DNA of 64,000 nucleotides from Magnolia sinica (lineage: Eukaryota > Streptophyta > Magnoliopsida > Magnoliales > Magnoliaceae). Shown piece after piece: positions 1 to 11,544 of this stretch. Location of the stretch: the NCBI RefSeq assembly GCF_029962835.1, contig NC_080577.1:1984001-2048000 (forward strand), given 5' to 3'. The position numbers and the translations under genes were made by a program. Every line of letters starts with the position of its first letter. Position 1 is the first letter of the stretch. The notes under the pieces were generated by a model. It was given only the letters and a program-made list of their open reading frames with translations, was not told where the DNA came from and did not search any database.

Positions 1-789
1 ATGGTTCGAGGCAAGGCGAGTTCACCTCAAGTCGAGCTTAAGCTTGTTCATCAAAAAATTTCAATATATAGAACCATAGCCTGTAATATGTTTACCCATG
101 TAATCTGAGTAATTGTCATCCACTTAATACAAAGGATTTTATACAATTTGCTCAATTTAGTATTTAGGTGGGCCACAAAAAGAGAATAGTGCAAATCATA
201 ATTAAAACACCTAAGTTCACTTTGTGTAGACCACCTGAGTTTTGGGTTAGGGTGATTTTAGGGATATCTCCTCAATCTGGGAGGGCTAACACAATGAATT
301 CATTTGATGGCATAGAAACAATGCGGGTGGACCCATAAAGCTCAGGAGTTGAAAGCACTTCCTAAGAGGGGTTGTGGAGAAATAGGTTCCTTTCCAAACA
401 TGGATGCACCATTACCCCAAAAAATAACTTAGAATGATCTTGGTGACAATTTCGTGAAATGTTCAGTTAGATGTGGACAATCAATGTATTTCTTTTCTTA
501 CCCGTTCGTATACATTCCACAAATCGAAAGGTTATCACTATCTTACAAAGGAGTTTTTTGGAGCATAGTTGTTCCATAGTGGGGAGCAACAAATCAATGG
601 TCTGGATTACTAGAGTCGACTGCACTTGTCAGATTTAAAAACGCAAGAGGTTACTGCACCGGGATGCTAGTAGGTGGGGTCCACTGTGGTGTTTGTGAAA
701 AATCTAAAAGAACAAAAAATGGGGACAATCCAAAATTGAGTGTGATTCATAAGAAGAAACAGTGGGGATTCAATGACCACCATTGAAGC
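1..789. other. Gene-free repeat relics at the window start
   Basis: No gene is visible. The first 60 bases carry GAGTCGAGCTT-like wording, also found near 6000-6218, which is typical of decayed hAT-type repeats. From about 677 to 789 the text matches one arm of the foldback MITE family seen repeatedly further on (GTGGGGTCCACTGTGG, then AAACAGTGGGGATTCAATG). The long LTR that starts at 790 appears to have inserted into this MITE. Confidence 0.4.
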
Positions 790-1394
790 TGTAAGACCCA
801 TATCCTAGCCTGTACTGTTCCGTAGGCTTCCGCGGTCCTCCCAGTCGAATTTCGGCGACCAGCGACGCGTACACTGCGGGTTCCAACGAAGCGTTTCGCG
901 TGCCAAGGCGATACCCTGGCCAGGAAATGTGGGCCCGCGTTCAGTTCGGGAAAAATGTCGTGCGTTGCGGATTCCGATAGAATCTCTACCAAACGTCACA
1001 TTAATCCATCAATCAATCACCTCAAGAAAGTATAAGCAACCCATTACCCTACCCATCCCTCTCTCACCCAAAGTCAAAGTAACCCATGTTTAACCCATTC
1101 CTTCCTTACCAAAAGTCAAGAAAACCTATCCCTTTTCATCCCATCACTACTCCTCCCTCTCTCTCATTTTCTCATTTTTCATTCCAAGCAAATCCCAAGA
1201 GAGGAATCATCTATGGCTTCCATGAGAGAAGCTAGGTGTGGCCCACTCCCTACCACCCAATCCCACCCTCTAAAATCAATCTTAACTGTTGAATCTTATT
1301 TCCTTGGAACTCTATAATCCGTTGGTGGAAGAAGGAACAGGAGATCAAGGTGGGTGATTTTATGATTTTTTTTTTTTGATTTGAGGGCCCACAT

Positions 1395-2880
1395 GGCGAG
1401 ACCCATCTTGATGTATGCTTTGTATCAGAGCGGGACCCATAGTAGCGGGGTCCCTCCATCACCACTCGTCTTCTCTCTCTCTCTCTCTATGTGTGTGTGT
1501 GGCCCACCCTGATGGACCCCACCTCGAGGTATATATTTTATATCCATGCCAACCACCTGTGGGGCCCACTTTTCTGGCGTGCAGCAGGTGCTTGGACGGT
1601 CCAACAACCTGGACGAGAACGAAAAACACAACTATTAGCTTTATTTGAAGCTGGTGGGTCCCACACGTGTGGATCCACCTTAATGTTTGGGCCTCATCCC
1701 CACCATCTAGCAATGGACAGTGGGCCCCTCATTTTAATGTCAGTAAGTTCTGGGATATGATTGTGAGGGATGTGTTACATCCCAAACGTTCGTCCAATGT
1801 GGGGCCCACTCCACACATGCTGCACATGTGGAGGTGGGGCCCGCCAGATGTATGTGTATCTCGCTGTCCATTCCTGGACGCAATATGGACATGATAGGTG
1901 GGGCCCACCTTAATGTATGTATTCTATATTGCACTGTCCATCTCTGGCTGGTGCCATGTAGGCTGATCGATGATGTATGTGCTGGAAATCCAGCCGTCGT
2001 CCATTTGTGGGACATAAGGCCCTGATGTAGGTGTTTTATCACCACCGTCCAGCAAATGAACGGTGGGATCCACACCATGATATATATGTTTCATCCGTCT
2101 ATTCATCTGATGGTGGACCCACATGATATACCAGCTACTGCTGCAGCTGGGTTTCCCAGCTGGTGGGCCACCCATGTGGCTCCACCTTGACGATGTGTTG
2201 TATCCAGCCGTCCATCAGGGACGGTAGTACCCACCGTGATCTATGTATCTTATCCATACCGTCCAATGTTAGGATGGTGGGTCCCTCTACTGGTGACATT
2301 AGCAAGTTCCGTGGGACCCACCAGATGTATGGTTTCATCCACGCCAACCATCCATTTGTGGGCCCCACCTTGATACGCATGTATATCTACACTGCCAAAT
2401 CATTTGATGGTGAGACGGATCGGCTGGTGTATCTCACCCAGCAGCAAATAGCTGATGTAGTGGCGTTAGCAAGTTATGTGGGCACACCCCACACGTGTAA
2501 CACATGTGACCAGGTGGGACCCACCTTGATGTATCTATTCTATATCCCTACTCGTCCATCTGGACAGGTGGTGTGGGGTGCACCGAGATGTATGTGTCTT
2601 TATTTCACACCACCCATTTGGACGGTGTTATGTGGGCCGCACCATGATGTATGGGTATATCCCCACCGTCTGTCCATTTTGATGGATGTATGGCCCACCT
2701 TAATGCATGTATTTTAGCCACACCGTCCAATGCATGCATTTTAGCCACGCCGTCCATCTGTTTCATCTGTGCCATGCCTAGCCTCGTGGGACACCATGAT
2801 ATATGTGTTGTGCATCCATATTGTTCATTTGGTGGGCCCATTTGGAAGGTGCAGGCCCACTTATTGGCCATGTAGGGCCC
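1395..2880 (+). repeat. Degenerate tandem array with about 57-bp period (GTGGGGCCCACCTTGATGTATG-type units)
   Basis: The wording 'GTGGG(G)CCCACC...TGATGTATGT...ATCC...CCGTCCATCTG' recurs dozens of times. Anchors such as TGATGTATG fall at roughly 2526, 2584, 2641 and 2698, a spacing of 57-58 bases. Units are strongly diverged. Many open reading frames here are by-products of the period being a multiple of three and do not look like proteins. The array lies inside the proposed long LTR. Confidence 0.7.
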
Positions 2881-3500
2881 ACCCAATATGATGTAATTAG
2901 GCCCATGTGATGCAGCCCACTTGATGTATGAGACTCTTGTGTAAGGCCCATTATGATTGTACGTGGCTCATTGTGATTGCATGGGGCCTGTTGTGATGTA
3001 ATTGTGGCCATTGATGAGGCCTGATGTGATGTATTTTCGGCCCATTTGGTAAGGCCTAATGAGATATATTTCCAGCCCATTTGGTAAGGCCTAATGAGAT
3101 GTATTTTCGGCCCATATGTCGTGGCCCATTGTGATATAATTCCAGCCCATATGGCGAGGTCCAACGTGTTGTATATGTAGTCCATTTGTTAAGGCCTAAT
3201 ATGATATATTTGAGGCCCATGGATTGAGGCCCATTGTGATATATTTAAGGCCCATATGTTGTGGCCCATTGTGATGTATTCGGGGCCCATGAGACGTGGC
3301 CCATCTGATGTATATAGGCCCATGTGATGCGGCCCATTGTGATGTATATTAGGCCCATGTGACGCGACCCATTGTGATGTATTAGACCCTTCTGTAAGGC
3401 CCATTATGTTGTATGAGGCCATGAGCCCATTGTATGTTCGACCCAATGTGGACCACTTCTTAGGAGCAATATTGGCTAAATGTTCACATTGATGGGCGAT
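2880..3500 (+). repeat. Degenerate tandem array with about 36-bp period (AGGCCCATTGTGATGTATATT-type units)
   Basis: Units of the form GATGTATTTTCGGCCCATTT followed by GGTAAGGCCTAATGA repeat about every 36 bases. The best-preserved copies lie at about 3030-3130. The units share GGCCCA and TGATGTAT with the 57-bp array next to it, so the two arrays are probably related. A less ordered continuation is seen at 3820-4030. Confidence 0.65.
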
Positions 3501-3654
3501 GGTGGTTAAAGGTCCACATTGTGACCTTTCCTTAAGCTTGGTTAAGCACATTCTCATAATTCTCTAGTGAGTTAACCCAAATTATTGGGCCCCATTGATA
3601 TTGCTTGTCCCATCATCGACCGTCCATTTATGGACCCCGCATTGCGTCGAGATT

Positions 3655-3812
3655 GATTACCGATTCCATTTGTCGAGGCCAATTCTGATTGCCGAGGCCG
3701 ATTCCGATTATCGAGGCCGATTCCGATTATCGTGGCCGATTCCGATTGTTGAGGTCGAGGTCGATTTCGATTGTCAAAGCTGATTGTTAAGGCCGATTAT
3801 CGAGGCCAATTC
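3655..3812 (+). repeat. Short tandem array, about 19-bp period (CGAGGCCGATTCCGATTAT)
   Basis: At least four nearly identical units with the core GAGGCCGATTCCGATTAT stand head to tail at about 3673-3752. More diverged units lie on both sides. The array lies inside the proposed long LTR, after the 36-bp array. Confidence 0.75.
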
Positions 3813-5599
3813 CTATTGTTGAAGCCTAATGTGATGTATATGCGGCCTATGTAATGAGGCTCATTGTGGTGCATTTGAGGGCCAGGCGATGGAGCTCATT
3901 GTGATGTATATTAGGTCCATGTGAGAGGCCCATCGTGATGTGTATTAAGCCCTTGAGTAATGCCCATGATGTTGTATATTAGGCCATTGTGTGAGGCCAT
4001 GAGTCCACTATATGAGGCTTTATGTGGGTCATTCCTTGGGGGCAATGTTGGTTAAATGTCCACATTGTCGAGGTCGATTGTTGATGCTGGTTATTAATAC
4101 CGATTAAGAGTATGTGACAGCATAGCATCATGATACATGTCCATACGCGTCATCTGCATGTTTGTTATGAGATGTGGTTGACTATTGCATATGTCATATG
4201 CAGGTTGTTACGAGACTCCCTGATAGACGGAGGTTATCTCACATGAGCACACGGTATGCGCAGGATTGATATATGATTGGATTATATGACCCATGCATAT
4301 TACATTATGTGTTGCGACTACTGTATGCCTTAGTGATATTAGGGTCATAGCCTCCACAGGTATATCGTGAATGATCAGATAGGACACCAGAAATATTTGC
4401 TTCTAGCATCTGGGCGCCATAGATGTCCCTGGGTGAAAATATCTAAACCTCCGTGGCCAGGAGACGCCCCAACGTCAAGACTAAGTGGATATATATGAGC
4501 GTATGAGGGTCGAATACCAGGAGGCTGCGTCTCCCATTATGTCGTGGTCGGTTGGGAGGGGGTGTGGCCTTACCCACCCGAGGGTAGGGGGCATTGCTAT
4601 GCTGAGTTTGACTAGCTCATGAATGGGTCCGCTATCGATGTGCCGGGTAGATATTAGCTAACTACTGGCTAGACGGATGGTGAGGTCTTTTCCACTTGCA
4701 TGGTCGAATGTTAGTAGGTGGTGATTTGCATATATATACTAGACCCCGGTAATGATCCTAGAGAGAAACCGTACTGATATGTGGACTTATCGAGTAAGAG
4801 TTACATATTTATTTATTCATTCATTCACTATTCACTTGGGTTGATGGTGCGCAACTAATTGTTGTGTACCTTCGTAATGGTAAGAATTTCGGTTGTGCAT
4901 GCGACTAGCCTGAGATCAGGAGTCTACTACATTGAGTCTGGCTATCCAAATTTAAGTATGAGACTGGTTTGGATAGAATCTCTTGTGATGGACCCCATAG
5001 CATGCGACACAACGCATTATCATCCCGACTTCACTCCAACTTGGTCATTTCATTCACACTGCATATTGCATTACATCTGTAGCATTTAGTATTTTGGGTT
5101 GCCATATTTTTGCATTGATATGGCTGTTAGCATTCATTCCTTGTATCGTGAAGCCTTGGTACGGCTGATGGCACTTATGGACTTACCAGTATATTTCTGC
5201 TTACTCTGATATCATATTACACCACCCTCTAAGCTTTCTATAAGCTTGCGTACGATAGATGCGTGCAGGTGTTGTTAGGTTGCAGTAGTGTGGAGCATGG
5301 AGCGTGTAGCTGACTTCTGGAGCTTGATTTTGACATATGCATTTTTCTTTCAGTATTGTATTCAAATATTTATATTAGTGGATATGTGATGATGATGTTG
5401 CCTTCGTGATTTGGGCAAACTTGTGGTTATGCTTCTTACGAGATAAATGTACGTTGGGAAATCGTCCTTGTAGGATCCCAAGATCGGAACCTGACATATA
5501 GTCGCTGGGAGCCGAGAATGGGGTACTATGGAGGCTGTCGGCACCAGGTTCAGTGATCAAGATTTTTGTGAATTCGATTTCCGAATTTGGGGCGTGACA

Positions 5600-6466
5600 A
5601 AAACATTTATACTCCCTTAAGGAATAGGGCCCTACCTCTTTACGTCCTTAAGGAACATGGCCCCACAGCTACAGATTGAACATATAAGAAGAAGTAGGAG
5701 AAGAAGAAGAAGAAACAGATCTGGGCAATGGACACTCACCCTGTCAGGATTGGGCGCGGCCGCTTTAGTTCGTTCGGTGAGATCGGGTGGTGGGTAGTGG
5801 TCCAGTGGAATGCTAGCCGTGCGGGCAACGTGCTGGTGGTGGTGGTCCGGTGGATTGCTTTTGCTGGTCAGGCCGACGACGGGTAGCGGCTAGGTAGGAT
5901 AGAGAGAAGAAAAGGAAAGGGAGAAAGGGAAAGGACGTCGGGTAGGGCCGACCGTAGGTAGGGTTTATATATATATAATATTTAAATTTAAAATTTTTAA
6001 TATAGTTGTTACTAAATGAGCCGAGTCGATCTTGAGTTCGAGCTTCAAGTCAAGTCAAGTTAAAATGCCCCCTAGTTGAACTCAGCTCGAACTCAACTCG
6101 AGCTACAAAATATTAGCTTGACTCGACCCGAGTCGACCATTTAAGCCGAGTCAATCCGAGCTAACTTGAGCCAAGTCGAGCGAGTTAATCAAGCTAGTTC
6201 AACTCGTGAATAGCTCTATTTCCATATTAGTATAATCATGTTCCGGTCGCCCCAAAAAGTGTTTCAATTGAAGGCATCTCTGTTCCACTTTCGCAATACT
6301 GTGGCCCACTTGAATTTTGTACCGGCCTTGGGGCCTTAATGTCCATATCTTGAACTGATGAGCCCATGAATCCACCATTCATGGAGTAAACCCAGAACTT
6401 CCAAAATTAAAAGATCCTGGCCTTTCTTCAGTGCCCATCCTATCTAAATGAAGTATGAATTATTTT
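5600..6466. other. Gene-free stretch with a decayed hAT-like repeat end
   Basis: After the LTR comes a purine-rich tract (GAAGAAGAAG near 5692-5715), then GC-rich sequence, then a segment dense in GAGTCGAGC-like words (6015-6215) that ends with GAATAGCTCTA at 6218. Read on the other strand this end is TAGAGCTATTC, similar to the TAGAG termini of hAT elements such as the one at 58823. No left end or target-site duplication was found, and no coding sequence is visible. Confidence 0.35.
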
Positions 6467-6594
6467 GGGTCCTTGCTCTTGTTCTGGTGGTAGACTCTTA
6501 GGAGTTTCAACACCTAGTCAAGGGTTCGAGTACCCATGAGTGGTGAAATCCCACTACGGCAATGTGCGTATGTTTTTTATTAAAAAAATGTATT
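6467..6594 (+). mobile_element. tRNA-derived SINE, copy 1
   Basis: The body starts GGGTCCTTGCTC and carries an A-box-like TGGTGGTAGACTC and a B-box-like GGGTTCGAGTACCC. It then has GTGGTGAAATCCCAC and an A/T-rich tail. It is flanked by the direct repeat AATTATTT (6458-6465 and 6595-6602), a convincing target-site duplication. The layout resembles the Au-SINE type of flowering plants. Two further copies lie at 16264 and 62731. Confidence 0.7.
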
Positions 6595-8292
6595 AATTAT
6601 TTCTAACACGAGATAGTGGTACATTAAGGATGCAACTCAACCCAACCTGATCCAAATACATGTGCTTATTCCCAACATGAATTTGCTCAACAAGAGACTA
6701 ACCCGATTTCAAATTGCGTTGGAGCTTTCCAGCCCTGACCCAACCCAACCCAGACTTGGGTTCGGTTCGACCCAAACCCAAGTTGCAGCACTTCAGCCGC
6801 ACTTATGGGTTTGCTATACCAACACAACATCAGCAAACATGTTATGCGACCATTTGCATTATCAATATGCTATGTTAAACCATAGGAGCATGACTACTGT
6901 CAGAACATAAATACAAGCTTTCATCACTCGCAAAGAAAAAAAAAATGATAAATCAGACCGACTGCATATAATAACAGAAAAAGAAAGAAAGAAAAGGAAA
7001 ACTGCAATCACATACACCGAAAGAATGTATATACGCTTTGTTAGCTTATGTTGATCCTGCAAGACACGAAGAAAAAACATTTTCAGTTACAGTACAAGTA
7101 ATAAATGACACCACAACAGCATGATAGCACTGAGCAACCAAAATTCTCCGCATTAAAAGGAAAAAGGTAGGTATTTCTGTATTATTTTTTAAAGAAAAGG
7201 TTCCAATTTGAAAAGCATGTACCACCTGCCGGTCTTGATCCGACCGCTGTCAAGTGCTATGGGCGCAAACGACAACCGTTCAAGCATGGGACCACCACTT
7301 GCCGACAGTCGGATCAACGGTTGTAACGTTGTCCTTGCACTCAATGGGGGGTTTTTAATAATTGTTATTTCCCAAATAAGCAGCAAATTAGTGTATTTTA
7401 AGAAGAAAGGTTTGCTCAGACCAGAAACAGGAAGAGCCCTGCCTATCTACCAAAACAGAGCTCACCGATTTGATCTTCTGGCCAAATGCGGTTCTCGGAG
7501 TTGGGGTGGGCCAATCTGCTTGTATCCTAAGCTGTGGTCCATCAAAAAATCGAAACAAAGGGGCCACCTCAAGGAATGGTCGGATCTCTCACGTAATGTG
7601 TCATTTGGAACGTTGCTTGAATTAGATAGAACGGGCTCCTACAAACGTGTGGGTTCATCAGAAGCCTCTCGTTGGACCATATCTCCAAATGCTGCTGTAA
7701 CCACATGAAAGCAACATGATCTGGACTACACAAAAATCATGGGCATCCGACAATCCTAAACATCCAATCAGAGGACTTTGTCGACAGACAAGGCCGAGCT
7801 ACTACCTCCCAACCATCCATTTGCAGGCTATCGGATCATAGAGATTTTCCATGAGCAATAATCAATCTACGATGGACCCACCATATGCGCCGCCGAGATA
7901 ATCCTTACCCCAGTCAAGAGAAACCTTGCCAATAGGGAAACAAAAGAGGGCCAACGCATTTCATGATTTATCAATTCGTGTAAAATTTGGTAGTATCAGA
8001 GTAGACCTCATCTCCAAAACATAATTATAATTAAGAACTTTTACAAAACACTACCTGAAATTTACATTCCCATAATTTCTTTTAAAAACCTTGTCATTAA
8101 CAGACCTAGCTAATTTAGGTAATTATCATTCTCAAAGCTCTCATTAGATTTTATTACTGGAATTTAAATTAATTGATTGATTGATTTTTAATTTTTTTGC
8201 AAAGAACAGAAAAAAAAAACCTTCGAACACGAATTTAATAATGTTGAATTGCTTTTCTCAATACGAGTGAATGGCCCATGCTTCAGTGATCC
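6595..8292. other. Gene-free stretch
   Basis: Contains hAT-like wording rich in CCCAACCC and CCCGA (6630-6790), A-rich runs, and unclassified sequence. A longest frame of about 166 codons (7208-7708, plus) begins with no recognisable domain, has uneven composition and no neighbouring splice pattern; I do not regard it as a gene. Confidence 0.4.
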
Positions 8293-8887
8293 GGAAGCGG
8301 ATTGGGTGGTGTGTGGCACACAATACCGACCTGGTGGGTGGGTTGATGTCACCAAATTCTGTGGATCCATCACGAGGTATATGTTATATCCAAACCGTTT
8401 GTCCATTTGGCGAGCATAAGGTTTGATCAAAAAAATAAGACAGATCAAAAGATCAAGCTGACTACATTGCAAAAACGAGTGGGGATTGAACGTCTACCAT
8501 TGAAACCCTTTTCGGGGTCACAGGAGTTTTGGGTCAATATTATATTTGTTTTTCTTCTTCATCCGGGTCTGTGTTACCTTATTAATAGATTGGATGGAAA
8601 ATAAATAGTACGGTGGGCCCTACGAATGTTTTAACAGTGAGAATAATTGTCTCACTGCTATTTGTAGTACAAAGCTTTGTATATGACTCACTGTTTTGAT
8701 AATGCTCTAAAATGATCTCAAAAAATGGATGAACAGTGAGGATACAATAAATACATCATTGTGGGGCCATGTTACTTTGATCTTCTTGTAACTGTTGGTA
8801 GAACTCGGAGCTCGAAGAGCGGTAGCGCTAGTCTTCGCACGATATGTACCCGTCGGTGGTGTGTGGTACACCAGCCAATCCGCTTCC
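8293..8887. mobile_element. Mutator-type foldback MITE, copy A, with a 9-bp target-site duplication
   Basis: The ends are inverted copies of GGAAGCGGATTGG, followed inward by TGGTGTGTGG-type sequence. The exact 9-mer CAGTGATCC stands on both sides (8284-8292 and 8888-8896), which is the target-site length of Mutator-like elements. The whole 595-bp body is a loose palindrome with CCGTCCATTTG-type arms and no coding capacity. It sits about 30 bases beyond the predicted stop codon of the NHL gene and thus probably within or beside that gene's 3' untranslated region. Confidence 0.8.
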
Positions 8888-8926
8888 CAGTGATCCAGGC
8901 CATTAACACGATGGCAGTGCAAATTC

Positions 8927-9946
8927 CTAGAAAGGAAGATCCGAAGTCTTGATCCTTCCTAAAATCGAATGGCTGGAATCTTGAGAGATTCTTTTTTTAA
9001 GAATCCCTCATCTACAGTAAGGCCCACCAGATCAACGGTCTACGTACTTAACCGTGGGCCTCACATGTACAGAGCAGGAAGCGCGACAAAGCGAATGCAC
9101 AGTGGATCCTGCCAGCCTAACTGGCTTAGGTACTCTGGAGGCTTCTTGAAGTGTGGGCCACACGTATGTGGGACCCACTAAATCGACAGTAAAAGAAACA
9201 ACACGAAGAGAAACTTACCACTTGAGAGTGTTGATCTTGCATTTGGGCGAGGCACCTCCAGTCGACTTCCTCATCCTCACGTCCTCGCACAAAACCCTAA
9301 CACCAAGCTTCTCAGTCTCCCAACCCCAGAGCCTGAGCCCGAACCTAGTCCGAACCTCCACGTCAAAAGCAAGCTGCTTGCTTTGGTACCGAGCCTTCAA
9401 TCTCTTCCCCGCGCCATCTTCAATCAGCTGGTTTTTCACAGCCGTCGAGAACTTGAGCACCGTGACATTCCTTGTCCCTTGCTCGAAACCAGCCAAAGAT
9501 CCCGAACCTAATCCCACACCGTCGACACCCACAGCCGATATCCGAACCTGGGTCTTACCGTACGAGAACCCGATCTTGCTGTTCGGGTTCCTGGCCTGAA
9601 CCCGGATCACCGTCTGTGAATCCAGGAACGTCCCGTCAGGTCTAACGTCGACCTTGAATTTTGGCGTTTCCAGAGATTGGAGCTGGAAGGATGGCAGCTT
9701 GGGCTTGAACCAAAGGTAGAAGAGGCCGCCTGCAATGGCGACGATGATGATAAGTAAGAGTATGAAGATGAACATGAAGCAGCAGCAGCAACAGCAGCAG
9801 CTCTTCCGTTTCTGTTTCTGATGGTAAGCCGGATGGATGGGCGCTTTTCGGGTAGGCGGTTTTGATATAAGGGGCTTGTTCGGGTCCTTGTAGCCCGGCG
9901 GTTTTTGCAGAATTGGTTTTGGTTTTGGGTTGGATGGATCTGCCAT
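8927..9946 (-). CDS. NDR1/HIN1-like (NHL, LEA_2 family) membrane protein
   Basis: This is a plant NHL protein of the late-embryogenesis-abundant group 2 fold. Such proteins are anchored in the plasma membrane and many take part in defence or stress responses. Exon 1 (9219-9946) encodes a Pro/Lys-rich cytosolic head (residues 1-48). Seven consecutive cysteines (50-56) follow, possibly palmitoylated, then a membrane segment (about 57-79). The LEA_2 domain (about 95-240) includes the NPN motif (120-122) common in this family. The open frame runs to a stop at 9215, but a strong splice donor (AAGTG|GTAAGT, exon end at 9219) lies just before it. Family members often end in LKWI-like residues, so I join it to a 28-base exon at 8927-8954, giving a C-terminus LKWIKTSDLPF and 251 residues in total. 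Exon 1 is certain; exon 2 is a prediction. If unspliced, the protein ends at LKW. Confidence 0.85.
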
Positions 9947-11544
9947 TTCCGGATCTCAAATATATATATTTTTTAAAAAAATGGAGAGGGATGCAAATTC
10001 AATGCAACTCGGAAAAAAACAAGGTTTTTAAATTGAATTTCTTGCTACTAAAAATAAATATTAGATTTTCACATATGTAGAAGAAAACTAAATTTAGAAA
10101 TATTCCCTTTCTTCATTGAAATTTTCAATAACTAAGTATATATAGAGATTAATTACAAAAAAAAACATGACTAAAATTAAAAATCTCTAACCATTGAATT
10201 CATTAAATCTTGAAAAATGTCGAACAAGATCTAAAAACTCTGTATTCGAAGGGTAAGAATGACGAAGATTCATTAAATTTTCAATTGTGAAATTAATAAA
10301 AATCAGAAATAAAGATTGAAATGGAAACCTCTAGAATCGAAAAGAATAAAGGATTGTAATCCGAAACGAGACCGTAATAGCAACTGAATCCAAAACGATA
10401 CGGAAGTGGCGAATCCTGAATTTCACGAAAGGAATGAGGGAAGCGAATCGGTTTTCTCGAAGGAGGGAGAGATTTGGGTTTATCTTTCTTTCGAAAACTC
10501 CAGAATGTCTTAGAATCGGAGAGGGATTTTCGCACGCGAAATTGACGGGCTGTCGTGAGCTGCGGAGATGGTGTTTTTGAAATTGGACGGCTTGTATACG
10601 TGAGGACCTGGTATTTTTGTCGGTGAGTGGCCCAATAATAGAGTTCTTTGGGTGGAATTACTAAAATGACCCTGTCTTTTGTCAAAGTTACCATTATAGT
10701 CAGCTTTCATGCAGCTTCTGCGTATGGGAAGCGTATCTCGCCAGCTCGACTTTTGTTCTTCGTGGCCGCAACTAGAGCAGTATGCCTTATTTTGTTTTCC
10801 ATCTGTCGCGATTGAATAGTCGCAGTGTGTCGCCGAATACTGGGCTCCACTTCCATAGTATTACGATGATCGGAACGTTCCATATTGTGAAGTCTGCTGG
10901 AGGAAATAATAATATTACCCTGGAAGAATGATTGTGACCGTTGAATGGTTGTGAGATATTTTTAATGGTTTTGAATTTAACTGTAAAAATCACAGGTTTG
11001 GATGATTATAAAAGCGTGATTGTTATAAAATATTGCTTGTTATGGTAGTAACAAGAATACGGACGATTAGAATCATTGGACCGGCTCGTCATACGGGCCC
11101 CTGGGGTGGCTACACTGGCTAGATCCTGAGTCGCGACGTAGCAAAAATAACTCTTGCCGGTGGCAACGTGGTATTCACCATCCCGTCGGCATTTAGAGGA
11201 GTTATTTGACACGCTTGAAGACTAGCACACATACGATAGCCACGTGGCATACATGCATGTAAATCCAAACCATTCAAATGGTGGACGCTTTCTGTGGGAG
11301 GATGTTAACGGATAAAGTACATTAGATGCGTTATTGTAAGATTGTGGCCATCAGATGGATGGCTTAAAATGGATCATAGCCAGGGATCTACTTTCAAAAA
11401 ACAAACGTGGACTAACGAGAGGTTAGGATCATCGGATCAATCTTTTCTTATATAGCTGTTCCCCATCTGCAGTGTGGTCCATGGTTTGGAGATTTTGAAT
11501 TAAGGTACACCGTGGCATGTCTACCGTGGCCGCGTGCATGCTAG
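9947..11544. other. Upstream region of the NHL gene; no gene seen
   Basis: AT-rich sequence directly upstream (10000-10330) presumably holds the promoter and 5' untranslated region of the minus-strand NHL gene. Frames of up to 133 codons on the minus strand (10293-10694) have no recognisable domain. The stretch around 11090-11190 is GC-richer and contains a GTCGCGACGTA-type word that recurs near 57266, suggesting a dispersed repeat. Confidence 0.35.

Larger units (their letters stand above)
790..5599 (+). mobile_element. Very long LTR, probably a solo LTR of a Ty3/Gypsy (Del/Tekay-like) element
   Basis: The segment opens with TGTAAGACCC at 790 and closes with TTTGGGGCGTGACA at 5599. Both are classic ends for plant Gypsy LTRs, which begin TG and end CA. 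The flanking five bases (GAAGC on the left, AAAAC on the right) differ by two G/A transitions, which would fit an old target-site duplication but is weak. No gag or pol homology is seen inside, so a solo LTR is the simplest reading. A TATA-like CATATATATACT near 4728-4740 could be the LTR promoter. The left half is filled with degenerate tandem arrays, listed separately. A 4.8 kb LTR is long but within the range of Del/Tekay or Ogre kin. Alternatively, two unrelated repeats may each contribute one end. No second copy is present in the window, so the boundaries are inferred. Confidence 0.55.

Noticed and set aside
1415-3557. Many overlapping frames of 60-184 codons on both strands
   Set aside because: They follow the tandem array; the repeat period close to a multiple of three keeps frames open. 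The translations are Pro/Trp/His/Cys-rich and repetitive, without domains.
7208-7708. 166-codon plus-strand frame
   Set aside because: No domain, no splice context, composition like the flanks, and opposite frames also open over part of it.
10293-10694. 133-codon minus-strand frame upstream of the NHL gene
   Set aside because: Ser/Tyr/Lys-rich text without similarity; more likely promoter or leader of the NHL gene.
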